Below, one piece after another: positions 26,906-35,296 of a DNA stretch of 64,000 nt (positions are counted from its first letter, which is position 1; each line of letters opens with the position of its first letter). Made by a program: the position numbers and the translations under genes. Origin of the DNA: Pseudomonas marginalis (GTDB taxonomy: Bacteria; Pseudomonadota; Gammaproteobacteria; Pseudomonadales; Pseudomonadaceae). The stretch spans positions 930,001-994,000 of the forward strand of contig NZ_FNSU01000001.1 in NCBI RefSeq assembly GCF_900105325.1. The letters are read 5' to 3'. A model generated the notes under the pieces. The model was given only the letters and a program-made list of their open reading frames with translations. It searched no databases and was not told the origin of the DNA.

Positions 26906-26943
26906 AAAACGGCGGTTGGATCATGTCCAACCGCCGTTTTTTT
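26906..26943. terminator. bidirectional rho-independent terminator
   Basis: A perfect 15-base stem (AAAACGGCGGTTGGA) with a five-base loop is flanked by A-runs and T-runs. It ends both the DUF4142 gene and the convergent iron permease-like gene. Confidence 0.92.
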
Positions 26944-27367
26944 ACGCCTGGTTCAGGTCGGTTTTGTTCGGGGCCGCGTCATCGGCCGCGTGGCCGCAAC
27001 TGCTGTTCAGGCTTACGGTGCCGGTGTTGCCGATGCTGCGGTATTCCTGGCGCAGTTTTTCCAGCTCCTTGCGGTCCAGGCCATCCAGGCTCAGCACGGC
27101 GTTCTGCGCATCCTTGGAGACCCGCAGCAGTTCATCGATCTTGATGTGCAGGATGTCGTTATCGCGGTTTTGCGTGTTCTGGATCAGGAACACCATCAGG
27201 AAGGTGATGATGGTGGTCGAAGTGTTGATGATCAACTGCCAGGTGTCGTTGTAGTGGAAGTACGGACCGCTCAAGCTCCACAGGAAAATCAACGCGACCG
27301 CCGCATAGAACGTCCGGGCACTGCCTGCCCAACGGGACAGGGATTGTGAGACTGCAGAGAATTTCAT
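26942..27367 (-). CDS. low affinity iron permease family protein
   Basis: The 141-residue protein has two transmembrane helices (about residues 17 to 35 and 45 to 62). The family motif FLIQNTQNRDNDILHIKIDE follows, matching the Fet4-like low affinity iron permease family (PF04120). The bacterial members have not been shown to carry iron, so the name is by family only. The tail ends at the shared terminator. Confidence 0.87.
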   Translation of the reverse strand: MKFSAVSQSLSRWAGSARTFYAAVALIFLWSLSGPYFHYNDTWQLIINTSTTIITFLMVFLIQNTQNRDNDILHIKIDELLRVSKDAQNAVLSLDGLDRKELEKLRQEYRSIGNTGTVSLNSSCGHAADDAAPNKTDLNQA

Positions 27368-27542
27368 GACCGTTTTCCTTAAAGGTGAGTGATGAAAATA
27401 CTGACCACAGGCACGCTCTGAAATTTCTTTTTACAACTTAGGGTGTGAACAACATTGTGCGTTTTCTGCAGGGTTCTTAGGAGTGAGCCTACGGCGCTCT
27501 GCAGCGATAGGCGCAAGACTGGGTTTTTATGCGGAAATTCCC

Positions 27543-28325
27543 ATGCACGCTGATACCGCCTGCGACCTGCCTACGCTTTATCACCAGACCGAAGATCATT
27601 ATTTCGCCGCGACGTGCTCGCAGCATCGCCACTACAACGCTTGTATCAACGCTTACTTTACCGGCGAATATTTCGACCCGTGGAACCTGCTGTTTATCCG
27701 AGTCGGCAGTGCCCCGATGGGGGGGGCTATGGCAGCGCCCCTGGACTTGCTTCGTCGTATCTTTCTGGATACGCGCGTCGTGATTCATGAGGAAAAGGTC
27801 GGTGCGGTAGCCGAGGCCCTCATCGGGCTGGGTTTTCAGCCTGCCGAAAAGACCACTGCGATGGTCCTCGATCTGTCGGGCTTTGTTTCATCTACGGATG
27901 ACCGCTCGGTGCAGATCAGCTTGACTCGGAACCTGGCCCACTGGGCAGTTCCCCTTGGCAATGCGTTTTCGATGGCGCCCGAGGGTGTTGCACGTTATCA
28001 AGCCCGGCACCAGCGGGCTCTTGAAGCGGGCCAATCGCTTCACCACTTCATCCTTTCCACCGAGGGGCAGGTGAGGTGTTCGTTGACTTTATCCATGTGG
28101 AATGGGGAGGCACGGCTTAGCGATTTCGGCACGCTCGTGGATTTTCGCGCAAGAGGTTATGGCACACGATTGCTTCAAGCCGCCCTTCTTCACGCTGCAA
28201 GCCTGGGGGCCCGGCGCTGTTTTCTTGAAGCGACGATGGAGGGGATCTCGCTGTATCGCAAGCTGGGTTTCGAAGGCTTATTCGATTACCAGGCTTTTAC
28301 TCGGGGGCCGGTTGCAATCGCCTGA
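27543..28325 (+). CDS. GNAT-family acetyltransferase
   Basis: The 260-residue protein has a C-terminal GNAT domain with acetyl-CoA-binding motif A (DFRARGYGTRLLQAALLHA) followed by ATMEGISLYRKLGFEGLFDY. The N-terminal 130 residues are a degenerate second GNAT-like half. The substrate is unknown. ATG at 27543 was used; a GTG 20 codons upstream is also open but its AGGAG is directly adjacent to the start, which is too close. The gene ends directly against ogt on the opposite strand. Confidence 0.8.
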   Translation: MHADTACDLPTLYHQTEDHYFAATCSQHRHYNACINAYFTGEYFDPWNLLFIRVGSAPMGGAMAAPLDLLRRIFLDTRVVIHEEKVGAVAEALIGLGFQPAEKTTAMVLDLSGFVSSTDDRSVQISLTRNLAHWAVPLGNAFSMAPEGVARYQARHQRALEAGQSLHHFILSTEGQVRCSLTLSMWNGEARLSDFGTLVDFRARGYGTRLLQAALLHAASLGARRCFLEATMEGISLYRKLGFEGLFDYQAFTRGPVAIA

Positions 28326-28826
28326 TCAGAAGCTCATTTTCACCTGGCTGCGGTCCTCAAGCGTCAACAGATACTGCTTGGCGTCGAGTCCTCCGGCAAA
28401 CCCGGTCAAGGTGCCCGAGGCACCAATCACTCGATGGCACGGCGCAATGATCGAGATAGGATTGCGCCCATTGGCAGCGCCCACGGCACGTACGGCTTTC
28501 GGGTTGCCGATCTGCCGGGCGATCTGGCTGTAGCTGCGGGTTTCGCCAAAAGGAATAGTCAGCAGCGCCTGCCAGACCTGCTTCTGAAAGGCGGTACCGG
28601 TGAAATCCAGTTCCAGGTCGAATGTGTGGCGAGTCCCCGCAAAGTACTCCTTCAACTGGCGCTCGGTTTCCAACAGCACCGGGCTGTCGTTGGCTTCGTG
28701 CAATTGACCCAGGCGCACACGGTTGGCGCGCTCGACTTCCCACAGGATGGCACTGAGCTTGCCATCGCGCGCCACCAGGGTGAGCTCACCGACAGGGGAA
28801 GGCATGAGCTTGTATTCGTAAGGCAT
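28326..28826 (-). CDS. ogt: methylated-DNA--protein-cysteine methyltransferase (Ogt)
   Basis: This 166-residue enzyme repairs O6-methylguanine by irreversible transfer of the methyl group to its active cysteine in the motif IIAPCHRVIG. The helix-turn-helix (SYSQIARQIGNPKAVRAVGA) and the asparagine hinge (NGRNP) are intact. It has no Ada N-terminal domain. Confidence 0.95.
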   Translation of the reverse strand: MPYEYKLMPSPVGELTLVARDGKLSAILWEVERANRVRLGQLHEANDSPVLLETERQLKEYFAGTRHTFDLELDFTGTAFQKQVWQALLTIPFGETRSYSQIARQIGNPKAVRAVGAANGRNPISIIAPCHRVIGASGTLTGFAGGLDAKQYLLTLEDRSQVKMSF

Positions 28827-28919
28827 GAGCGGGCTCCTCGAGGGGCAGTTGTTAAACGCTACAGGCCTACGGTATTGCCATCCGCCGGACTGAACACTAC
28901 GTTTCTTGCGGTGGAATTC

Positions 28920-29261
28920 TTACTGGCCCTGGACATTCCAGTAAACCCAGTTGGAATAGTACGGGTACCAGTAGAACCAGGAAATCCTGTAGAGCCCCAT
29001 GATGACTGAGGCCTCCCCGATGGCGACCAGGGAAATCAGATTGAACAGCGTGACGATTGCAGCGAATACGGTCACGCCTCGGCTGGCATGGCGCCTGGCA
29101 AACCCTACGCCGTAGACGGACGCGGCGATTGATCCGAGCGCCAGCCCCAGCCCCAAGGGATACGGAAGCCGCACCAGCGCGACCAGCAGTGGCAACACCA
29201 GAACCCAGCCGAGCACTTGGCGCAGTACAGGTGTGGATGTGGGTTGTTTGGGTTCAATCAT
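28920..29261 (-). CDS. small membrane protein of unknown function
   Basis: The 113-residue protein has three hydrophobic segments (about residues 15 to 32, 34 to 52 and 62 to 85) and a C-terminal end rich in tyrosine and tryptophan (SWFYWYPYYSNWVYWN). No family is recognised. It lies between ogt and hicAB on the same strand as both. Reading-frame composition is typical of this genome, so it is probably a real gene. Confidence 0.65.
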   Translation of the reverse strand: MIEPKQPTSTPVLRQVLGWVLVLPLLVALVRLPYPLGLGLALGSIAASVYGVGFARRHASRGVTVFAAIVTLFNLISLVAIGEASVIMGLYRISWFYWYPYYSNWVYWNVQGQ

Positions 29262-29349
29262 GGCAATAACCCTGGGGTCGCAAGCTCAATGAAGCGACAT
29301 CATCACGCTATGGATGCAGTGCCGCATTCAGACTTTGCTCCCGTTGCAG

Positions 29350-29760
29350 CTACCGATCCTGTTGCAGCACCTTGAGCGCCGCCGACGCGAGGAAGCCGGA
29401 GCGGCTTTTTTCCTCCGGGTGGTGCAGTACATATTCATCGATGCGGTTGAGCAGGTAGCCCGGCAATGTGATGTTGAGTTTTTGCGCCTTGCCCAGGTAC
29501 TTGGTGACATCGATGTCTACAATCGCCCAAGTGCAGCCGGCGTACTGAGGGTTGGCGGCATGCACGGTGACCTTCTGGGCGCTCGGGATCGGCGCGCCGT
29601 CTTCCGCGAGGATTTCGAAGTGCCCTTCGATGGCTTCGCGCGCCATGGCCATGGCGTCGTCCAGATCGTCACCGGCAGAGTAGCAACCGGGAATATCCGG
29701 GACTTCCACGCCCCAGGCGTGATCGTGGTCACCAGTTGAAATTGCGATGGGGTACAGCAT
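29350..29760 (-). CDS. hicB: HicB-family antitoxin
   Basis: The 136-residue protein has the HicB RNase-H-like domain (AWGVEVPDIPGCYSAGDDLD) and a C-terminal ribbon-helix-helix (LNITLPGYLLNRIDEYVLHH) that binds the operon promoter. It neutralises HicA, encoded 22 bases upstream. HicA-then-HicB order is the usual one. Confidence 0.93.
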   Translation of the reverse strand: MLYPIAISTGDHDHAWGVEVPDIPGCYSAGDDLDDAMAMAREAIEGHFEILAEDGAPIPSAQKVTVHAANPQYAGCTWAIVDIDVTKYLGKAQKLNITLPGYLLNRIDEYVLHHPEEKSRSGFLASAALKVLQQDR

Positions 29761-29782
29761 GTTCGTTGTTCTCCAGGGACGA

Positions 29783-29965
29783 TTAACTCAACAGAGCTTG
29801 TTTCAAAATGCTCTTGGCGGTCTTGTCCAACAGGTCTTTCTTTGGATGGGGGATCGTCACCAAGCCAGGCTTCGTCGGGTGCTTGAAGTGGTGATGACTG
29901 CCTCTGATGCGCACCAGGTACCAGCCGTCTGCGACGATGTGACCTATCAAGTATCGGCTATCCAC
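29783..29965 (-). CDS. hicA: HicA-family toxin (mRNA interferase)
   Basis: The 60-residue protein has the double-stranded-RNA-binding-like HicA fold: DSRYLIGHIVADGWYLVRIRG at the N-terminus, then SHHHFKHPTKPGLVTIPHP carrying the catalytic histidine (SHHHF, about residue 24). It cleaves mRNA when not bound by HicB. Length is normal and no disruption is seen. Confidence 0.93.
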   Translation of the reverse strand: MDSRYLIGHIVADGWYLVRIRGSHHHFKHPTKPGLVTIPHPKKDLLDKTAKSILKQALLS

Positions 29966-29989
29966 AGCACCTCCTTGTGGTGTGTGTTG

Positions 29990-30006
29990 GTGGTGACTAT
30001 AACCAC
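29990..30006. promoter_or_regulatory. inverted repeat upstream of hicAB
   Basis: GTGGTGACTATAACCAC, with arms GTGGT and ACCAC, lies 25 bases before the hicA start. It could be the operator bound by the HicB RHH domain. Confidence 0.4.
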
Positions 30007-30129
30007 TTAAAATAAATTATCAACACTCTACCTACCGGTCTTCGATGACCGGCATTTCGGCAGATGGTGAATGCAGTGTAAGAGCGAGTGGGATCGGCGC
30101 AGCGGGGAGATATTGCGGGGTTTTTCGGG

Positions 30130-31026
30130 TCATTGCCGGATGTGTAATGCCTCTTCGATAACGGCAAGAAACGCGTCAATCAACACACTGTGTCTTTCGG
30201 TCGGCGTCAACACCAACAACTGCGCACACGCATCCGCCTCCACCAAAGGCCGATAAGTCACGCCCTTGTTCATCAAACTCCGGGTACAGGCCGGTACCAG
30301 CGCCACCCCTTGCCCGGCGGCCACCAGTGCAATGATCGAAGTGATCTGCCGTCCGGTCGGCCCGGCATGCAGGGGCACGCCATGGTGGCGGTAAAGCTGC
30401 TCGATGGACTGGTTCAGCCCCGAGCCGTAATCGGCTGGAAACAGAATCAAAGGATAGGCACTGAGCTGCGCCAGGCTGATGTCGGCCAGGCTGGCCAACG
30501 GGCTGTCACTCGACACCGCTGCCACCAAGGGTTCCTCGCCCAACGACAGCGCTTGCACTGCGTCGTTTTGTGGCAACAGCCGGCTCAACCCAATATCCAG
30601 CCGTCCATCGGCCACTTGCGCACCGAGACTGCCGGAGGCGCATTCCACCAGGGTCAGTTGCACATCGGGAAAGCGTTGGGCGAAGGCCTGGATCGATTGG
30701 CTGAACAGGTCCGACAGGGCAATCGAGCTGACGTAGCCCAAGGCCAGTTGACCCGCTGTCCCTGCTGCCAACTTCCCGGCAATCACCTGAGCCAACTCCA
30801 CCTGTTCCAACACGCCACGTGCATAGGGCAAGAACGAGCGTCCCTGTGCGGTGAGGGTCACGGTGCGGCTGGTGCGATCGAACAGCTTGAAACCCAACTC
30901 TGCCTCCAGCGCTGAAATATGCCGGGTCAAAGGCGGCTGGGCCAGGTGCAGGCGCAGGGCGGCGCGACCGAAGTGCAATTCTTCGGCGACGGTCAGAAAG
31001 TAACGCAGCTTGCGTAGGTCGAGCAT
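30130..31026 (-). CDS. LysR-family transcriptional regulator
   Basis: The 298-residue protein has an N-terminal helix-turn-helix (LHFGRAALRLHLAQPPLTRH) and an effector domain of the CatR/BenM-like type. It is divergent from two coupled MFS genes with a gap of about 95 bases and is their probable regulator. Confidence 0.93.
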   Translation of the reverse strand: MLDLRKLRYFLTVAEELHFGRAALRLHLAQPPLTRHISALEAELGFKLFDRTSRTVTLTAQGRSFLPYARGVLEQVELAQVIAGKLAAGTAGQLALGYVSSIALSDLFSQSIQAFAQRFPDVQLTLVECASGSLGAQVADGRLDIGLSRLLPQNDAVQALSLGEEPLVAAVSSDSPLASLADISLAQLSAYPLILFPADYGSGLNQSIEQLYRHHGVPLHAGPTGRQITSIIALVAAGQGVALVPACTRSLMNKGVTYRPLVEADACAQLLVLTPTERHSVLIDAFLAVIEEALHIRQ

Positions 31027-31121
31027 CCTGATCCTTGGGTATCAATCGGTCGGAATTCGGTATTGGTTCAAGACCTGCCGGCCATTCTATAAAGACCTTT
31101 CAAAATAAAACGAGAGGTTTC

Positions 31122-32285
31122 ATGAAACTGCGCCTGCATTGTGCCCGCCTTGCCCTGTTCCTGTGTGGCTGCGCGGCGTTTCTCAACCTCTATGCGACCC
31201 AAAGCATCCTCCAGACGTTCGCCGCGCACTTTCATATCAGTGCCAAGGAGGCGGGCTGGAGCATCACCGTCACCACCCTGGCGGTGGCGATCACGGCACC
31301 TTTCGTCAGTCGCCTGACCGGACGTTTTGCACAACGCACGGTGATCTCGGTGGCCGCTGTGCTGCTGGCGGTGCCGGCATTGATGACCGCTTATGCCGAC
31401 AGCTTTGCCGAAGTGCTGGTGTGGCGCTTTGTCGAGGGCATGCTGATCCCGGTGCTGTTCGCCACCAGTGTGGCCTACATCGGCGACCGCTGGAGCGGCG
31501 GCACGGTCACGGAGGTGACGAGTCTCTACGTCGCGGGCACCGTGTTGGGCGGGTTCGCCGGGCGCTTCGTCACCGGAGTCATGACCGAGTATGTGGGCTG
31601 GCGTGAGGCCTTTGAAGTGCTCGCGGTGCTGAGCTTGATGGTCGGCGGATTCATCCAGTTTCTGTTGCCGGCCAACCGCCCGCGGACCGTGCAGGTTAAA
31701 GCCTCCTCGTCAGGTGTATTTCGCAGGCCGCTGTTGGCGGCATACGCCGTAGGTTTCTGCGTGTTGTTTTCGCAAGTCGCGGCGTTTACCTACGCAGGTT
31801 TGTACTTGGGCCTGCCGCCGTTCAACCTTGGGCCTGCGGCGTTGGGGACGCTGTATATGGTGTTCCTGTTGGCGTTGATCGTGATTCCCATCGCCGGACG
31901 CCTCAGCAAAGCCCGGCCCCATGCCCAACTGCTGGGTGTCGCCGCCGTGCTGGGCGTCAGTGGTTCGGCGTTGACCCTGATGCCGTCCCTGTGGTGCATC
32001 GTCGTCGGCCTGGCGCTCAGTTCCACCGGTGTGTTCCTCGCCCAGGCGGCCGCCAATGGGTTTATCACGGCCACCGCGGGCGATAACAAGACGGGTGCTG
32101 TCGGGGTGTATCTCACCTGTTATTACCTGGGCGGCAGTGGCGGCGCCATTGTCCCGGCGCTGATCTGGGAGCGCTGGGGCTGGGTCGGGTGCGTGGTGCT
32201 GATCATCGGTTTCCAGCTGCTGACCTTGTTGATCGCCTTGACCGGCTGGAAGCCCCTTAAACCTGAGCTGATTCCTGCACCATGA
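31122..32285 (+). CDS. MFS transporter (YnfM-like)
   Basis: The 387-residue protein has twelve predicted helices; the start LALFLCGCAAFLNLYATQSI and the second-helix region resemble YnfM-type exporters. GAGAGG precedes the ATG at 31122, which was chosen over a longer in-frame start. The stop overlaps the start of the next MFS gene (ATGA). Confidence 0.9.
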   Translation: MKLRLHCARLALFLCGCAAFLNLYATQSILQTFAAHFHISAKEAGWSITVTTLAVAITAPFVSRLTGRFAQRTVISVAAVLLAVPALMTAYADSFAEVLVWRFVEGMLIPVLFATSVAYIGDRWSGGTVTEVTSLYVAGTVLGGFAGRFVTGVMTEYVGWREAFEVLAVLSLMVGGFIQFLLPANRPRTVQVKASSSGVFRRPLLAAYAVGFCVLFSQVAAFTYAGLYLGLPPFNLGPAALGTLYMVFLLALIVIPIAGRLSKARPHAQLLGVAAVLGVSGSALTLMPSLWCIVVGLALSSTGVFLAQAAANGFITATAGDNKTGAVGVYLTCYYLGGSGGAIVPALIWERWGWVGCVVLIIGFQLLTLLIALTGWKPLKPELIPAP

Positions 32286-33469
32286 ACGACACCGTCGCTG
32301 TGCCTTCGCCCGAATCATCGACGCGCCGTCGCGCCTTGTTCGCCGGTTGCAGCGCCCATGCCGTGCATGATGGGCTCACTGATGTGATCTACGTTTTGCT
32401 GCCTGTCTGGCAGGCTCAGTTCGGCTTGTCCTACGCCCAGATCGGCCTTCTGCGGGGTGCCTATTCCGGGATGATGGCTGTGTTCCAATTGCTGGCCAGC
32501 CGCGCCGCCAGACGCTGGGGCCGCACACCGATGCTGGTGGGCTGCACGGCGTTGGCGGGTGTCGCCTACCTGTTGGTGGGCCAGGCGACAGGGCTGAGCG
32601 TGTTGCTGGTGGCGCTGCTGCTCGGCGGCCTGGGCGCCAGCACCCAGCACCCATTGGCCTCGTCGATGATCACCGACGCTTACGAGGACGGCGGTGGGAT
32701 CAAGCAGGCGCTGTCCCAGTACAACTTCTCCGGCGATATCGGCAAAACCCTGATTCCTGGTCTGGTCGGGCTGCTGCTCACCGTCATCAGTTGGCGGGCC
32801 AGTGCCACGTTGCTGGGCCTGCTTGGCCTGGCGGCGGCGGGGCTGTTGTGGTGGCTGATTCCTGCTCAAGCATCCGAATCCACCGCCACAAAAAAAGCCG
32901 AGTTCCTCAGGGGTAGCGGCTCCGCCACGGGCCTGCGCGCGCTGATCCTCACCGGCACCCTCGACAGCGCCGTGCGCATGGGATTTCTTACTTTCCTGCC
33001 GTTCCTGCTGCAAGCCAAAGGCGCCGGTACTGCTGGCATCGGCCTCGCCCTGACCTTGCTGTTCATCGGTGGTGCCTTCGGCAAACTGTTCTGCGGCTAC
33101 CTCGGCGCACGCATCGGCATGATGAAGACCGTGTGGATCACGGAAACCAGCACTGCAGTGCTGATCGTCGCGGCGGTGTACCTGCCGCTCAGCGGGTTGA
33201 TGGTGATGCTGCCGCTGTTGGGGCTGGTACTGAATGGCACCTCCTCGGTGCTGTACGGCGCCGTGCCCGACCTTGCCGGCGCGGGCAAGCGCGAGCAGGC
33301 GTTTGCGCTGTTCTACACCGGCACGATTGGCGGTGGCGCGTTGGCGCCGGTGGTGTTTGGTGCAGTGGGGGATGTGCTGGGCGTGCCGGTGGCGGTGATG
33401 GTGTTGGCGGGGATGTTGGGTGTGACGTTGCCGTTGGCGTGGGTGGTGCAGAGGGGGGAGGAAAAGTGA
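32282..33469 (+). CDS. MFS transporter (Fsr-like)
   Basis: The 395-residue protein has twelve predicted helices. AHAVHDGLTDVIYVLLPVWQ near residue 25 is typical of the fosmidomycin-resistance (Fsr) branch of the MFS. It is translationally coupled to the preceding YnfM-like gene. Whether the two transporters share a substrate is not known; the pair lies divergent from a LysR regulator gene. Confidence 0.9.
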   Translation: MNDTVAVPSPESSTRRRALFAGCSAHAVHDGLTDVIYVLLPVWQAQFGLSYAQIGLLRGAYSGMMAVFQLLASRAARRWGRTPMLVGCTALAGVAYLLVGQATGLSVLLVALLLGGLGASTQHPLASSMITDAYEDGGGIKQALSQYNFSGDIGKTLIPGLVGLLLTVISWRASATLLGLLGLAAAGLLWWLIPAQASESTATKKAEFLRGSGSATGLRALILTGTLDSAVRMGFLTFLPFLLQAKGAGTAGIGLALTLLFIGGAFGKLFCGYLGARIGMMKTVWITETSTAVLIVAAVYLPLSGLMVMLPLLGLVLNGTSSVLYGAVPDLAGAGKREQAFALFYTGTIGGGALAPVVFGAVGDVLGVPVAVMVLAGMLGVTLPLAWVVQRGEEK

Positions 33470-33588
33470 GGTGTCAGAACGTAGAGTTGAACCTTGCGGC
33501 ATTGCCTACACAACGATCAGACTCGTCCGAGTTGTGCGTCTTGGGCGACCTCTTTAAGGTTCGTCAGCCGCTGCCCATCAGCGGTCGG

Positions 33589-33750
33589 GTTTAGTAGCCC
33601 GATACGATCAACGGCGTACAGCTGCTCTTATGGTGGCTGCACGCAGGGCGTCTTCGGGCGCGCCGGTTTCGTTGATTCGCCGGTCTACTAACCTGCGTAC
33701 AGCCGCCACCCATTGTTTAGTAGCTCTGGTATGCGGTCCCTAACGAGGAT
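33589..33750 (+). ncRNA. structured RNA-like element upstream of the DUF6124 gene
   Basis: A long-range stem pairs GGTGGCTGCACGCAGG (33632-33647) with CCTGCGTACAGCCGCCACC (33692-33710). Inside it a hairpin GCGTC-TTCG-GGCGC has a stable UUCG-type loop. The element is bracketed by two GTTTAGTAG copies (33589-33597 and 33715-33723). It ends a few bases before the DUF6124 start and could be a leader RNA, a small RNA or a repeat. I recall similar sequences beside DUF6124/DUF3077 genes in other pseudomonads, but this was not checked. Confidence 0.45.
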
Positions 33751-33756
33751 CAACAG

Positions 33757-33996
33757 ATGTGTACTGACTCATGCAATCCATCCGTAAAACTGTTCAGCGT
33801 CCGTCCCGAAATCGACACTCAAGCGCTGCTCGCCAACGCCTACGAAACCATCGCCGGTGCCGGTGCCATGACCCACGAGTTCGTCGAAAGCCTGCCCTCT
33901 CAACAGCGCTACCTGGCCCTGGCCATTCAGCAAATGATTGAACTGGGCCTGCTGCTGGTCGAGGCTGTTCAGGACCGCGTGGACCGAGCCGCATAG
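33757..33996 (+). CDS. DUF6124 family protein
   Basis: The 79-residue protein is one of a Pseudomonas-restricted small-protein family (DUF6124, formerly grouped with DUF3077). The typical pattern is FSVRPEIDTQALLANAYETI followed by a helical second half ending in a lysine-poor, acidic tail. The function is unknown. A GAGG site precedes the ATG, and a structured element lies immediately upstream. Confidence 0.8.
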   Translation: MCTDSCNPSVKLFSVRPEIDTQALLANAYETIAGAGAMTHEFVESLPSQQRYLALAIQQMIELGLLLVEAVQDRVDRAA

Positions 33997-34064
33997 GTCA
34001 CCCGTACGGTGTAAACGGCTTGCCTTCCCAGGCCGCCCATACCACGGGGGAGGGGAGCCAGGAT

Positions 34065-34370
34065 TTACAGTGTCGCCGCCAGCGAAAACGGAATGCGCAA
34101 CGCACCGATAGGCCCTTCACGCGTACCGCACATTTCATCGTGAACGCAGTGTTGCACCAGTACGCAAGGAAACGGCGGAACCCGCTGCAACAGGTCGCGT
34201 AAATGCGTGGTGGACCCGATGCGCATCGGCCTGCCGTGATCGTCCAGTAACGTCGCCTCGACGTGCTCCAGCCTGACGCGAGCGATATAGAAACCGCCCT
34301 CCAGGGACAGCAACTCCAGCTCACGTATTTCGCCTTTCCCGGCCAGATCGGCCAGCATTTGCATATTCAT
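34065..34370 (-). CDS. DUF6482 family protein
   Basis: The 101-residue cytoplasmic protein has the conserved pattern ELELLSLEGGFYIARVRLEH and, near the end, VHDEMCGTREGPIGALRIPF, which identify the Pseudomonas DUF6482 family. These are sometimes misnamed metal ABC transporter ATPase; no ATPase motif is present. The function is unknown. GAGGG lies eight bases before the ATG at 34370. It is 20 bases downstream of the DUF3833 lipoprotein gene. Confidence 0.82.
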   Translation of the reverse strand: MNMQMLADLAGKGEIRELELLSLEGGFYIARVRLEHVEATLLDDHGRPMRIGSTTHLRDLLQRVPPFPCVLVQHCVHDEMCGTREGPIGALRIPFSLAATL

Positions 34371-34390
34371 GATTGACCCTCGCTTGGGGC

Positions 34391-34915
34391 TCATTGGCGA
34401 CGAAAGAACAAGGTGACCTGACCCCACTCGACACCGAACTTGGACATGCTCGAGCGGTTGATCAAGGTGTCCTCGTCCATCAGGTACATCCAATCGTCAA
34501 AGCTGACTTCGTACACCGAGCCATCCACCGGCAGATTGAGCCGGTAGCGCGAACGCAGCGCATTACCCGCCACTTCGCCGATCGCCTCGCCCACCACATC
34601 CCCGGCTCGTCCGCGCCAGCGCCCTGGGCCGTCCGGCGTCAGTGTCCACACCCGATGCTGACGCGTGCCATCGCTGTACAAGAAACGCTCATCCAGAATC
34701 AACGCGTCGCCCTCGCGCCGGCTGGCGATATCGACCTCAAAGCGCTTGGCCACTTCCCCCGAACGCTTCTGGAAGATGCCCCAGGCTTTCACGGGTTTAC
34801 TGAAGAAGCGCTCCAGGTCCAGTTTCGGTTGCTGGTCGGCGTAGTGGTCGACCTCAACGTTGCTGCAACTGGCCAAGCTCACGACCAGCAACAGTGAAAA
34901 CAGTAGACGTGTCAT
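34391..34915 (-). CDS. DUF3833 family lipoprotein
   Basis: The 174-residue protein begins with a lipoprotein signal (lipobox LASC near residue 16) and has the DUF3833 pattern PVKAWGIFQKRSGEVAKRFE and YEVSFDDWMYLMDEDTLINR. Members are envelope proteins of unknown role. It is probably co-transcribed with the DUF6482 gene. Confidence 0.88.
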   Translation of the reverse strand: MTRLLFSLLLVVSLASCSNVEVDHYADQQPKLDLERFFSKPVKAWGIFQKRSGEVAKRFEVDIASRREGDALILDERFLYSDGTRQHRVWTLTPDGPGRWRGRAGDVVGEAIGEVAGNALRSRYRLNLPVDGSVYEVSFDDWMYLMDEDTLINRSSMSKFGVEWGQVTLFFRRQ

Positions 34916-35035
34916 GGCCTGGCTCTTCGAAGGTGCGGGGCGAAGTGCCGCCGCTCGAAGCATGATACTTGTACAAGAAGTAAAATTTGTACAGCTTTGT
35001 GCGCACTCTATTTTTGAATCTCAAATCCCACCCAT

Positions 35036-35066
35036 AAAAAAACCGGCCACCAAGGACCGGTTTTTT
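35036..35066 (-). terminator. rho-independent terminator after tRNA-Gly
   Basis: The stem AACCGGCC/GGACCGGTT with a short loop is flanked by A and T runs (AAAAAAACCGG ... CCGGTTTTTT). It lies about 47 bases beyond the 3' end of the tRNA and could work in both directions. Confidence 0.85.
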
Positions 35067-35112
35067 ATGCATCCCCCGCCAAAACCCTGCCGGCGTGGAA
35101 TCTATGTCTGAG

Positions 35113-35186
35113 TGGAGCGGGTGAAGGGAATCGAACCCTCGTTATCAGCTTGGGAAGCTGGAGTAATGCCATTATACGACACCCGC
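35113..35186 (-). tRNA. tRNA-Gly(CCC)
   Basis: The 74-base sequence folds as a tRNA. The acceptor stem is GCGGGTG/CACCCGC with the CCA end encoded as TCCA. The T-loop is GTTCGATTC and the anticodon loop is TTCCCAA, giving anticodon CCC, which reads GGG. It matches the glyU type. A terminator follows. No integrated element is seen at its 3' end. Confidence 0.95.
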
Positions 35187-35251
35187 TCAGAGCGGCTGAC
35201 TTTGTACCAGATGTGCGCCGGGATTTGAAGTTTTTCTTCGGAATTTGTGCA

Positions 35252-35289
35252 GCTTGCCGTGGCGAGCAGGTCCGTTCGCCACGGCAAGC
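35252..35289. repeat. long perfect inverted repeat after phaG
   Basis: Arms of 14 bases (GCTTGCCGTGGCGA and its complement) flank a 10-base loop, eight bases beyond the phaG stop. There is no T-run, so it is either a REP-like repeat or a rho-dependent or stem-stabilising 3' element. Confidence 0.6.
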
Positions 35290-35296
35290 CTTCATT

